13,402 bases of DNA, taken from contig CAVDAL010000038.1 of assembly GCA_963606965.1 (NCBI GenBank), positions 1 to 13,402 of the forward strand, given 5' to 3'. A model generated the notes under the pieces. That model did not search any database. It worked only from the letters and a program-made list of their open reading frames with translations, and was not told the origin of the DNA. The position numbers and the translations under genes were made by a program. This document shows positions 1-6,511 of this stretch, in pieces. This DNA is from CAVDAL01 sp963606965. GTDB lineage: Bacteria; Actinomycetota; Coriobacteriia; Coriobacteriales; QAMH01. The stretch's first letter is position 1; every line of letters begins with the position of its first letter.

Positions 1-56
1 CAGCATGGCAAGTAGAAACGTTTGTGCCCTCAAAATTGGCTATCAAAACCAGCTAT

Positions 57-668
57 TTATGAGCTACTGCTTTTTTTGATGGTTTTGCTAATCGCTGAAA
101 CAATGAAATAAGCAACAATGCCGGCGAAGATGCCAACAATAATGCCGCCGGCAATATCGCTTGGATAATGCGCAATTAAATATAGGCGGTCAATATAGAA
201 GATAACGGCGACAGCTAATGCACATGCAAAAGCTTTGCCGCTTTTTCGTGATAAAAACCATGCGGTCATTGCAGCAGTTGCAGCTGTTGCATGACCAGAT
301 GGGAAGGATAAGTCGGCATTTCCATATGAACCAGCACTAAGCCACCAAGTTTTGTAAAGCTCACTTGTTATATATGGGCGAGGACGCGCAACAATTCCTT
401 TGAGCGTTAAGTTTGTGATTAGCGCACCAATTAAAAGCGCAAGCAAAATGCAAATACCAGCTTTGCGCGTCTTTTTGAAGAAGAACAAAACAATCGCAAA
501 TGCAATAAAGCAAGCGCCGCCTTCTCCAATTTTCCCAATTAGCGTAAACATAGGGTTGAGGGCATAGCTAGTCGCGCTTGCAAAAGCGTGGAAAGCGGAC
601 AATATGGCATTGTCGAATCCAGCAAATGTGCTGTTAAGCCATAGGGCTACAGGTGTGAGTTCTGTCAT
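57..668 (-). CDS. PAP2-family membrane phosphatase
   Basis: This is an integral-membrane phosphatase of the type 2 phosphatidic acid phosphatase family, about 203 residues from the ATG at 668. The three family signatures are visible: KGIVARPRP (K90...R97-P98), PSGH (123-126, nucleophile-assisting His126), and DRLYLIAHYPSD (160-171, catalytic His167 and Asp171). The usual first residue of motif 3 is Ser, and here it is Asp160. Several hydrophobic segments (roughly 45-65, 70-88, 130-160, 172-192) fit a multi-pass membrane protein ending in a Lys/Ser-rich tail. Family members dephosphorylate lipid phosphates such as undecaprenyl diphosphate or phosphatidylglycerol phosphate; the substrate here cannot be told. 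An in-frame TTG at 689 would add seven residues, but the ATG is preferred although its ribosome site (GGGAAG) is distant. The gene lies 26 bases after the aminopeptidase gene, so both are probably cotranscribed. No clear terminator is visible in bases 1-56. Confidence 0.88.
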   Translation of the reverse strand: MTELTPVALWLNSTFAGFDNAILSAFHAFASATSYALNPMFTLIGKIGEGGACFIAFAIVLFFFKKTRKAGICILLALLIGALITNLTLKGIVARPRPYITSELYKTWWLSAGSYGNADLSFPSGHATAATAAMTAWFLSRKSGKAFACALAVAVIFYIDRLYLIAHYPSDIAGGIIVGIFAGIVAYFIVSAISKTIKKSSSS

Positions 669-694
669 GTCCGCTTTCTCGCTTCCCAAAAAAA

Positions 695-1765
695 TTAAAT
701 CATCGGAGTGAAGTCAGTACCAGGCTTTAAGTCAATAATAAATTGCGTCAACAATTTTACAGTTGCTTCAAGGTCGCTTAATGCTAAAACTTCTGTTGGA
801 GTGTGCATATAGCGCAAAGGCACACTAATCAAACCAGCGACTTTGCCGCCGCGGCTCAGCTGAATTTTGTTTGCATCTGTGCCAGTGCCGCGATTTTCTG
901 GGCCAATTTGGTAAGGAATTCCAGCTTTTTCGGCAGCTGCAACAAGCAAATCAAAAAGCACAGGATTGATGTTTGGACCGCGCCCAATGATTGGGCCTTC
1001 ACCGCATTTTGCTTCGCCATTTTTCTTTGGGTCAACGCTTGGATAATCTGTTGCATGGCCAACTTCAATTGCCATGCCAATAACTGGGTCAACGCCATAA
1101 GCGCTTGTTTCGCCACCGCGCATTCCAATTTCTTCTTGTACTGTTCCAGCGCAAATATAGTCGCCAGCTGCGCCGCCGGCAGCCTTAACTTCCTCCATAA
1201 CGCGAGCAGCAATCCATGCGCCCATCTTGTCATCGAATGCGCGGCTAACAGCAAATCCATCGCCATAAGTCTCAAAGCCAACGCCATAAGTAATAGCATC
1301 GCCAATGCGAACCTTTGCCTTGACATCTTCAGCCTTCATGCCAAGGTCAATGAACAGCTTGTCCATTTCTGTAACTTTTTTGCGGTCGTCTTCTGCAAGC
1401 AAATGAATTGGCATTCTGCCCATCACGCCGCGAAGCACGCCATCTTTAGTATGAACATCCATGCGCATGCCAGGCAAAATTGCAGCATCAACGCCGCCAA
1501 GTGGCTGGAAGTATAAAAAGCCTTTGTCGTCGATGTATGTGACCATCAAACCAACTTCATCAATATGTGCAGCAAGCATGACGCTTGGGCCGTCAGCTTT
1601 ACCTTTAAGAACAGCATGGACGCTGCCCATCACATTCGTTTCAATTGTGTCTGCGCAGCCTTGCAAGCGGTCGCGCAAAACTTTTGCTGCTGGCATTTCA
1701 ACGCCTGTTGGGCTTGGTGCTTCAACAAGTTCCTTCAAAAATGCTAAGTCTTTTTCGTTAATCAT
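695..1765 (-). CDS. M42-family metallo-aminopeptidase (FrvX/PepA-like)
   Basis: This 356-residue cytoplasmic protein belongs to peptidase family M42, dinuclear-metal aminopeptidases that form large tetrahedral shells and trim peptides. The metal and catalytic residues are in order: AHIDE (His67, Asp69), AFDDKMG (bridging Asp178), QEEIG (general base Glu211 and ligand Glu212), HATDYP (Asp240) and MHTPTE (His321). The segment RGTGTDANKIQLSRGG (292-307) is also typical. Length matches the family (about 340-360). The frame stays open to 1921, but the ATG at 1765 is chosen because AGGAG sits six bases before it and MINEKDLAFLKELVEAPSPTG is the normal N-terminus. The upstream 52 residues are Cys-rich and unlike the family. 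The exact substrate (general peptides, or the glutamyl and lysyl aminopeptidase and endoglucanase names used for relatives) cannot be assigned. It is probably expressed with the PAP2 gene that follows. Confidence 0.93.
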   Translation of the reverse strand: MINEKDLAFLKELVEAPSPTGVEMPAAKVLRDRLQGCADTIETNVMGSVHAVLKGKADGPSVMLAAHIDEVGLMVTYIDDKGFLYFQPLGGVDAAILPGMRMDVHTKDGVLRGVMGRMPIHLLAEDDRKKVTEMDKLFIDLGMKAEDVKAKVRIGDAITYGVGFETYGDGFAVSRAFDDKMGAWIAARVMEEVKAAGGAAGDYICAGTVQEEIGMRGGETSAYGVDPVIGMAIEVGHATDYPSVDPKKNGEAKCGEGPIIGRGPNINPVLFDLLVAAAEKAGIPYQIGPENRGTGTDANKIQLSRGGKVAGLISVPLRYMHTPTEVLALSDLEATVKLLTQFIIDLKPGTDFTPMI

Positions 1766-1813
1766 TGCATCTCCTAAAAATCTATGCTTGGGGCGGGTGG
1801 TGTTTGCAGCTTG

Positions 1814-1903
1814 TGCGCAGCAATTTGTTTGCCAAGTTTCCATGCGCTTTGCCACATTTGCGCGGCTGGCGCACAACAGTCCGTACGGCGCTGCGCAGCA
1901 ATT
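1814..1903. repeat. 12-bp direct repeat in the aminopeptidase leader
   Basis: TGCGCAGCAATT occurs at 1814-1825 and again at 1892-1903, 78 bases apart, in the non-coding stretch 1766-1992 ahead of the aminopeptidase gene. The second copy overlaps a perfect 10-bp palindrome, GCTGCGCAGC (1890-1899). The meaning is unknown; the repeat could be a leader structure element or chance. Nothing else with a clear function was found in this 227-base gap. Confidence 0.4.
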
Positions 1904-1935
1904 CACATCAACCTGCTCCAAAATTTACGGTGAAA

Positions 1936-1964
1936 ATACTACCGCAGTTGCCGCATTTTGTCTG
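1936..1964 (-). promoter_or_regulatory. candidate promoter for the aminopeptidase/PAP2 operon
   Basis: Read on the minus strand there is CAGACA (1959-1964), a 17-base spacer and TAGTAT (1936-1941). Each hexamer matches the sigma-70 consensus at four of six positions. It would give a leader of roughly 160 bases. This is only a weak sequence match; other positions in the gap are possible. Confidence 0.22.
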
Positions 1965-1992
1965 TGTTTGTTATGTGATTATCTATTGAAAT

Positions 1993-2269
1993 TTAAAATA
2001 AATCACTATGTGTTCCAGTTCTTGTCAAATATAGAATCAAATCACAATCAGAGATTTCATAAATTAATAGCCAATCTGAAATAATATGACATTCTCTGCA
2101 ATTGGAATAATTCCCCCGACAAGCTATGATCTTTGTATTTTTCTGGCAGGGGCTTGCCAGAGGCTAAGATTTTTATGACTTCAGTTAATAGTGAAATATC
2201 ATAGCCGCGGCGTTGTATTCGTTTTAAATCTTTTTGAAATTTTGCTGACGGACGCACATTGTATTTCAG
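1993..2269 (-). pseudogene. yafQ: YafQ-type mRNA interferase toxin, frameshifted
   Basis: The frame beginning near LKYNVRPSAKFQKDLKRI matches YafQ/RelE-family toxins, ribosome-dependent mRNA endonucleases. It runs through KYKDHSLSGE and then goes out of frame, ending at 2057. Removing one base from the five-base G run (plus-strand C run 2113-2117) restores a classical tail: CRECHIISDWLLIYEI, then LTRTGTHSDLF, stopping at 1993. The repaired protein would have about 91 residues, the usual length. The lost part contains counterparts of the catalytic His63, Asp67, His87 and Phe91 of E. coli YafQ, so the product as written should be inactive. The start is uncertain: CTG at 2269 (overlapping the antitoxin stop) or ATT at 2275 preserves LKY, while GTG at 2257 trims it. 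The cause may be real decay, a slippery-tract switch, or a homopolymer error in the assembly. Confidence 0.85.
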
Positions 2270-2541
2270 TGCAATAAATCTTTCATCATTTCATCAACAT
2301 CTGTATATGTCTTACCAAGAGTTGGGTCAGCCTTCATTTTTTCAACTTCTTTGATAGCTTCTATTGTTTCTGCATTCGGATTTTCTGCGCCAATTTCAAA
2401 TGGAATGCGATATTCACGCACTGCTTTTTTTGCGAAAATATTGAATGCTGTTGACATTGTCATGCCCATATCTGCACAAAAAGCTTCAAATTGTTTTTTT
2501 AAGTCTTGATCCATCCTTATATTCACATTTGTGTTTGCCAT
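2266..2541 (-). CDS. dinJ: DinJ/RelB-family antitoxin
   Basis: This 91-residue protein has the RelB/DinJ layout. The N-terminal ribbon-helix-helix DNA-binding part (NVNIRMDQDLKKQFEAFC, about 5-22, then MGMTMSTAFNIFAKKAV) is followed by REYRIPFEI and an acidic, Lys-rich C-terminal half expected to wrap the toxin. In known systems the antitoxin neutralises YafQ and represses its own promoter. AAGGAT lies six to seven bases before the ATG, and a consensus promoter is directly upstream. The frame is intact from start to TGA, in contrast to the toxin gene that follows immediately. An antitoxin that outlives its toxin could still act as a repressor or protect against related toxins. Confidence 0.92.
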   Translation of the reverse strand: MANTNVNIRMDQDLKKQFEAFCADMGMTMSTAFNIFAKKAVREYRIPFEIGAENPNAETIEAIKEVEKMKADPTLGKTYTDVDEMMKDLLH

Positions 2542-2570
2542 GATTATCCTTTCAAATTCCTTCGCTTTGC

Positions 2571-2599
2571 ATTGTATGAATATTTATTTACAATGTCAA
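2571..2599 (-). promoter_or_regulatory. promoter and operator-like inverted repeat of the dinJ-yafQ operon
   Basis: On the minus strand, a perfect -35 box TTGACA (2594-2599) is followed by a 17-base spacer and -10 box TACAAT (2571-2576). The same segment contains the inverted repeat ATTGTA...TACAAT, whose right arm covers the -10 box and whose left arm begins at the end of the -35 box. That placement is what antitoxin autorepression would need. The transcription start should fall about 20-25 bases before the dinJ ATG. Confidence 0.72.
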
Positions 2600-2719
2600 T
2601 AAAATTCAACAATTTATATTGAAGAAAAACAATACGTGCCTGCAGGTGCATAAAATAAATAAAGCGGTAAAATATGCGCTGCAATATTTCGAACATGTAT
2701 AAATTTTTATTGGAGATAA

Positions 2720-3436
2720 ATGAATTACGCAGGCATTCTTGCAAGTGGAAAAGGCGAACGAATGGGCAAAAGCCGCCCAAAGCAGTTCCTTTGTCTTGGC
2801 GACGATGACACGCCAATAATTATTCGCACCTTGAATGAATTTGTTCTTGCGCCGCAAATTGACAAGATTGTTATAGCCGCTTCTGCTGACTGGATTGAAT
2901 TTGTTCAAGAACTTATAGCAAGCAACTTCACGCAACAGGATGCCGCGCGCATATTCGTCATTGAAGGCGGCAAAGAACGCTTTGACTCTTTGAATAACAT
3001 CTGCAAATTTATAGAAAGCAGCTGGGGTTTGGCTGAAGATGATATTCTTGTCAGCCATGATGCTGTGCGCCCATTTGTCACACAGCGCATAATTTCTGAA
3101 AATATTGAAGCTGCACATGCGCATGGGTGTGTTGATACAGTCGTGCCAGCAACAGATACAATTGTGGTTAGTGAAGATGCGGAAAAAATCAGCAACATTC
3201 CGCTGCGTTCGAATTATTACCAAGGGCAAACCCCGCAAAGCTTCCAAATCAAAGCTTACAACAAAGCTTTTGATGCTTTGAGCGACGAGCAAAAATCCCA
3301 GCTCACCGACGCATGTAAGGTTTTTTTGTTTAGCGACTTGCCAGTGCACCTTGTGATGGGTGAATATAGCAACATTAAAATTACAACGCCGCATGACATT
3401 TATGTTGCGCGCGCAATTATCCATGGCATTGAATGA
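2720..3436 (+). CDS. tarI: Ribitol-5-phosphate cytidylyltransferase (TarI; IspD-like fold)
   Basis: The 238-residue protein is a cytoplasmic cytidylyltransferase of the IspD/TarI superfamily. Visible signatures are the nucleotide-binding loop GILASGKGERMG with RPKQF (5-23), SHDAVRPF (112-119), GQTPQSF (169-175) and ITTPHD (221-226). IspD (MEP pathway) and TarI share these motifs. TarI is chosen because the protein follows remembered staphylococcal TarI closely in segments such as MNYAGILA, TDTIVVSED and QGQTPQSF, and because a TarJ-like reductase comes next. TarI joins CTP and D-ribitol 5-phosphate to make CDP-ribitol for ribitol-phosphate wall teichoic acid or a related surface polymer. GGAG lies five bases before the ATG. 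No strong promoter is recognised in the 178-base gap shared with the divergent dinJ operon. IspD activity is not excluded by sequence alone. Confidence 0.88.
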   Translation: MNYAGILASGKGERMGKSRPKQFLCLGDDDTPIIIRTLNEFVLAPQIDKIVIAASADWIEFVQELIASNFTQQDAARIFVIEGGKERFDSLNNICKFIESSWGLAEDDILVSHDAVRPFVTQRIISENIEAAHAHGCVDTVVPATDTIVVSEDAEKISNIPLRSNYYQGQTPQSFQIKAYNKAFDALSDEQKSQLTDACKVFLFSDLPVHLVMGEYSNIKITTPHDIYVARAIIHGIE

Positions 3437-3509
3437 GCGCATTATGTGTGAAGTGACAAGTGCGAAGTTAACGTCGCAAACAGTAGCAAACAAGGAGAAG
3501 CAAAAGCAA

Positions 3510-4571
3510 GTGAAGCAAGCACACCAAGCAGAACATAAAACGACAACAGTATATAGGCTTGTGAAGCCGGGCTGTTTTGAAGCGCAACAAGCAAAGCTTG
3601 TTTTGGGCGGAGGCGATGCTCTTATTCGCCCGACTCATTTGAGCATCTGTGCTGCTGACCAGCGCTATTGGTCTGGCAAGCGCGACCCGCAAGCACTGGC
3701 GCAAAAACTCCCAATGGCTTTAATCCATGAAGCTGTGGGTGAAGTTGTGGAAGACAAAAGCGGCACATTTGCACCAGGTGCGCAAGTTGTCATGATTCCA
3801 AACCGTCCATCTGCAAATGACCCAGACAAACTTTCGAAAGAAAATTATTCACGAGCAAGCAAATTTTGCAGCTCGAGCATGGATGGTTTTATGGCAGACC
3901 TTGTTGCGGCGCCAGCAGAAAGGCTTGTTGAATGCAATAAAATCCCTGCCGCTGCAGCATCTATGACAGAGCTTCTTAGCGTGTGCATAAATGCGCTTGA
4001 AGGTTTTGAATCTGCGCGCCACATTCAGCGCAATAGCCGCATTGGCATTTGGGGCGATGGCGCGGTTGGTTTTTTGATGGCGCTTGTCTTGCGCTGCACA
4101 TATCCAGACGCGCGCTTGCTTTTATTCGGCACTCACAAAAGCAAGATGGCAAAGTTTGATTTTGTGGATGAAAAGCACAACGTTCGTGCAGATTTTAAGG
4201 AAGGCTTTCCAAGCGTTGACCATGCATTTGAATGTGTTGGCGGAATGTCTGGCTGCACGAATGCGATAGATCAAATCATCGAATGCATCATGCCGCAAGG
4301 CGTCATTAATTTGATGGGCGTGAGCGAAGAGCCTGTGCCAATCAACACTCGTATGGTTTTGGAAAAAGGGCTCGTGCTTTCTGGCAACAGCCGCAGCAGC
4401 AAGCAGGATTTTGAAAAAGCTGTCAAGCTCGAGCAAGATGAATTTGTTTTGCGTCATATGCAAAGCATAATTGCAGAAATTTTTGAAGTTAGTTCAATTG
4501 CAGATGTGCAAGCAGCTTTTGAATATGATGAAAAACATCCATTTAAAACAATCATGCATTGGAACATGTGA
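3510..4571 (+). CDS. tarJ: Ribulose-5-phosphate reductase (TarJ-like Zn-dependent dehydrogenase)
   Basis: This medium-chain alcohol-dehydrogenase-type protein has 353 residues from the chosen start. The zinc and substrate region reads HLSICAADQRYWSGKRD (Cys47), followed by KLPMALIHEAVGEVV (His73, Glu74). The nucleotide-binding glycines are in IGIWGDGAVG (178-187) and AFECVGG (239-245) follows. These segments parallel staphylococcal TarJ, which reduces D-ribulose 5-phosphate to D-ribitol 5-phosphate with NADPH, the substrate of TarI encoded just upstream. The start is uncertain. GTG at 3510, twelve bases after AAGGAG, matches the family length (about 340). ATG at 3444 gives 375 residues, and ATG at 3423 would overlap the tarI stop. 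The extra N-terminal part (Lys/Gln/Ala-rich) has no counterpart in known TarJ. Tight coupling with tarI supports a shared pathway. Confidence 0.88.
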   Translation: MKQAHQAEHKTTTVYRLVKPGCFEAQQAKLVLGGGDALIRPTHLSICAADQRYWSGKRDPQALAQKLPMALIHEAVGEVVEDKSGTFAPGAQVVMIPNRPSANDPDKLSKENYSRASKFCSSSMDGFMADLVAAPAERLVECNKIPAAAASMTELLSVCINALEGFESARHIQRNSRIGIWGDGAVGFLMALVLRCTYPDARLLLFGTHKSKMAKFDFVDEKHNVRADFKEGFPSVDHAFECVGGMSGCTNAIDQIIECIMPQGVINLMGVSEEPVPINTRMVLEKGLVLSGNSRSSKQDFEKAVKLEQDEFVLRHMQSIIAEIFEVSSIADVQAAFEYDEKHPFKTIMHWNM

Positions 4572-4661
4572 CGGCGCAACTCAGCAAAGGCAGCGCGAGG
4601 CGGCAAAGGAGCTGCAAAGCTGCAGAGCAACAAGATAAAAGGACAGCAGGATAGAGCAAAA

Positions 4662-5591
4662 ATGCAAAAAATCTTCAGACCATATAAAAATAAATGCGAC
4701 TTTAATGTTGGCACAATGTTTTCTCATGATGCATTTGCATTTTTGCTTCTTGAAACATGTGAACAGCAAGGTATAGAAGCTCCATTCGACTATGTTTTTG
4801 GCAGCGTGCCATGCGCTTTGCAAGGCGGACGCGCAGCGCCATATACATTTGAACAGGATGAAATTGCAGATATCTTTAATAGATATGCGCAGGCTGGCGT
4901 TGGCTGCCGCTTGACTTTCAGCAATAGCAATATTGAGCCGCAAGATTTAGCAGACGCGCAAAGCAACTTCCTTTTGGCATATCTTAATGAAGGCAAAAAT
5001 AATGGCGTGATTGTTACATCAGATTTGCTTGCAGAATATATCCGCGATGCATATCCAAATTTGCAAATTATATCTTCGCTGGTAAAGCCTACTGTTGAAA
5101 ATGTTCTTGGTCAAGAAACTCCACAATATTACAATTCATTATTCGAAAGATTTGATATTGTAGTTGTGAATTCAGCATTCGCTTATGACGACGAATTTTT
5201 ATCAAAGCTTGACCATAAAGACAAAGTGGAATTCATCTGCAACCATCGCTGTCGCCCAAATTGTCCGCGTTCAAAAGAGCATTACATCACACAAACAAAT
5301 TCTGCGCGCGCTGCTTCAACCGGCGATGAAGCAAACAAAAAGCGTCTTGAAGATAAATTGCGTGAAATCAACAACTGGTGCTTAAGCGAACGCCAGAAAA
5401 ACCCGCTAGTAAATAGCTTGATTGACACGCAGCGCATCCAAGAATTGACAGATGCAGGTTTCAAGCATTTTAAAATCGAAGGCCGCGACTATCCAATCTA
5501 TTGCATTGTGCGCGATGTTGGTAATTGGATTTTCGAGCCAGAAGGCATTTATTTAAGCATGGCGCAAAGCTTTTTGAATACTCCAATTTAG
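4662..5591 (+). CDS. U32-peptidase-like protein of unknown function
   Basis: This 309-residue soluble protein has no signal peptide or membrane helix. It shows weak but consistent features of the U32 peptidase-like TIM-barrel group: a short-strand pattern through GVIVTSDLLAEYI and DIVVVNSAF, a cysteine-rich block CNHRCRPNCPRSKEHY (Cys193, 197, 201), and GFKHFKIEGRDYP (266-278) near the C-terminus. U32 relatives such as TrhP and RlhA act in RNA hydroxylation and hold an iron-sulfur cluster through four cysteines. Here Cys193, Cys197, Cys201 and possibly Cys240 could do the same, which is inference. The N-terminal half is not a recognised peptidase. ATG at 4662 is preceded by AGGATAG at slightly long spacing. 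The gene lies 90 bases after tarJ on the same strand and may be cotranscribed; no terminator is seen in between. Whether it belongs to ribitol polymer synthesis is unknown. Confidence 0.68.
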   Translation: MQKIFRPYKNKCDFNVGTMFSHDAFAFLLLETCEQQGIEAPFDYVFGSVPCALQGGRAAPYTFEQDEIADIFNRYAQAGVGCRLTFSNSNIEPQDLADAQSNFLLAYLNEGKNNGVIVTSDLLAEYIRDAYPNLQIISSLVKPTVENVLGQETPQYYNSLFERFDIVVVNSAFAYDDEFLSKLDHKDKVEFICNHRCRPNCPRSKEHYITQTNSARAASTGDEANKKRLEDKLREINNWCLSERQKNPLVNSLIDTQRIQELTDAGFKHFKIEGRDYPIYCIVRDVGNWIFEPEGIYLSMAQSFLNTPI

Positions 5592-5707
5592 TTTTGTTGC
5601 CGTTCGTCTAGCCTTTTTGTTTTGCCATTGCCGCCGCACGAGCATATTTCCTCAGAATGTGGTAATCTATGCGCGCTGTCCCATTAGAAAAATTTATTGG
5701 AGGACAA

Positions 5708-5920
5708 ATGAAAATTTTAGGCTTAGGGATGCCAGAACTTGTAGTCATCCTGATTGTTGTTCTGTTGATTTTTGGCCCAAAGAATCTGCCAAAACTTGGC
5801 AATGCTATTGGCCGCACAGTCAAGAACTTGCGCAAAGGCATGGAAGATGACGACAAAAAAGATGGCGAAGAAGCAGAAGATGTAGAGGCTACTGCTGAAG
5901 ACACAAAGGAAAGCAAATAG
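5708..5920 (+). CDS. tatA: Sec-independent protein translocase subunit TatA
   Basis: This 70-residue TatA-family protein multimerises in the membrane to let folded twin-arginine precursors cross. The order is classical: a short N-terminus with MPEL (8-11), one hydrophobic helix (about 8-22), the FGPKNLP hinge (22-28), an amphipathic helix with KLGNAIGRTVKNLRKG (29-44), and a highly acidic Asp/Glu/Lys tail. The frame extends upstream to 5669, but the ATG at 5708 is chosen because GGAGG lies four bases before it and MKILGLGMPEL is the usual start. TatB and TatA are hard to separate by sequence; the short tail and FGP motif favour TatA. No tatC is in the window. A 116-base gap separates it from the preceding gene. 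Confidence 0.93.
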   Translation: MKILGLGMPELVVILIVVLLIFGPKNLPKLGNAIGRTVKNLRKGMEDDDKKDGEEAEDVEATAEDTKESK

Positions 5921-5970
5921 TCTGAATAGGGCACACCCTAATTCGCAAATAAGTTAGTAAACAAGGGTTG

Positions 5971-6003
5971 CGGCGCGTGGTTTAAGCATGCGCCGTACTT
6001 TTT
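5971..6003 (+). terminator. Intrinsic-terminator-like hairpin in the greA leader
   Basis: The arms CGGCGCGTG (5971-5979) and CATGCGCCG (5987-5995) pair over nine base pairs with one G-U pair and a seven-base loop. After three bases comes a run of five T (5999-6003). This fits a rho-independent terminator for tatA. It ends only 22 bases before the greA start, leaving no room for a separate promoter, so it may act as an attenuator for greA-lysS. A smaller hairpin, TAGGG-CACA-CCCTA, sits upstream at 5927-5940. Confidence 0.7.
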
Positions 6004-6025
6004 AGACTTGAATGGAGATTTAAGC

Positions 6026-6511
6026 ATGGCTAGCATTAATCCAGAAGGACAAATTCTTACACCGGAAGGTAAAGCAAAGCTCGAAGAAGAGCTTCATTAT
6101 CTTGAAACTGAAAAGCGCCAAGAAGTAGGCGAGCGCATCCGCGTTGCTCGTGAATTTGGCGACATTTCAGAAAATTCAGAATATGATGATGCAAAAAATG
6201 AACAAGCCTTTGTGGAAAGCCGCATTGCTGAAATCAAACAAATTCTTGCAACAGCGCAGCTTGTTGATTCAAACAAGCGCTCAACTTCAAAGGTTAATAT
6301 TGGTGCAACAGTAACTTTGGAAGACGCAAAAGGCAACGAACGCGTGTTTCAGCTTGTTGGTGCTGCTGAAGCTGACAGCGCAAATGGCAAAATCAGTAAT
6401 GAAAGCCCACTTGGCGCAGCACTCCTTGGCAAGAAGAAGGGCGAAGTTGTTGAATATGAAGGTCCAACAGGTCGCAAAATGAAATTCACTATTTTGAAAG
6501 TTGGTAAGTAG
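6026..6511 (+). CDS. greA: Transcription elongation factor GreA
   Basis: GreA enters the secondary channel of RNA polymerase and stimulates cleavage of backtracked RNA. The 161-residue protein has the expected two parts. The N-terminal coiled coil carries the tip motif GDISENSEYDDAKNEQ (45-60), with Asp46 and Glu49 at the catalytic tip. The C-terminal FKBP-like part contains ISNESPLGAALLGKKKGEVVEY (123-144). ATG at 6026 is chosen over the in-frame TTG at 6008 because GGAG (6014-6017) lies eight bases before it and MASINPEGQILTPEGKAKLEEEL is the usual N-terminus. The stop overlaps the lysS start by one base, so the two genes are translationally linked. A hairpin/T-run directly upstream suggests leader control. 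Confidence 0.97.
   Translation: MASINPEGQILTPEGKAKLEEELHYLETEKRQEVGERIRVAREFGDISENSEYDDAKNEQAFVESRIAEIKQILATAQLVDSNKRSTSKVNIGATVTLEDAKGNERVFQLVGAAEADSANGKISNESPLGAALLGKKKGEVVEYEGPTGRKMKFTILKVGK

Noticed and set aside
803..1516. A 237-residue open frame on the plus strand opposite the M42 gene
   Set aside because: Antisense shadow; Cys/Asn/His-rich translation without any domain, while the minus strand shows all M42 metal ligands.
2606..3493. A 295-residue open frame on the minus strand opposite tarI
   Set aside because: It lies wholly antisense to tarI, which has clear family motifs, and its translation is Phe/Cys/Asn-rich with no recognisable domain; it is a shadow of tarI codon usage.
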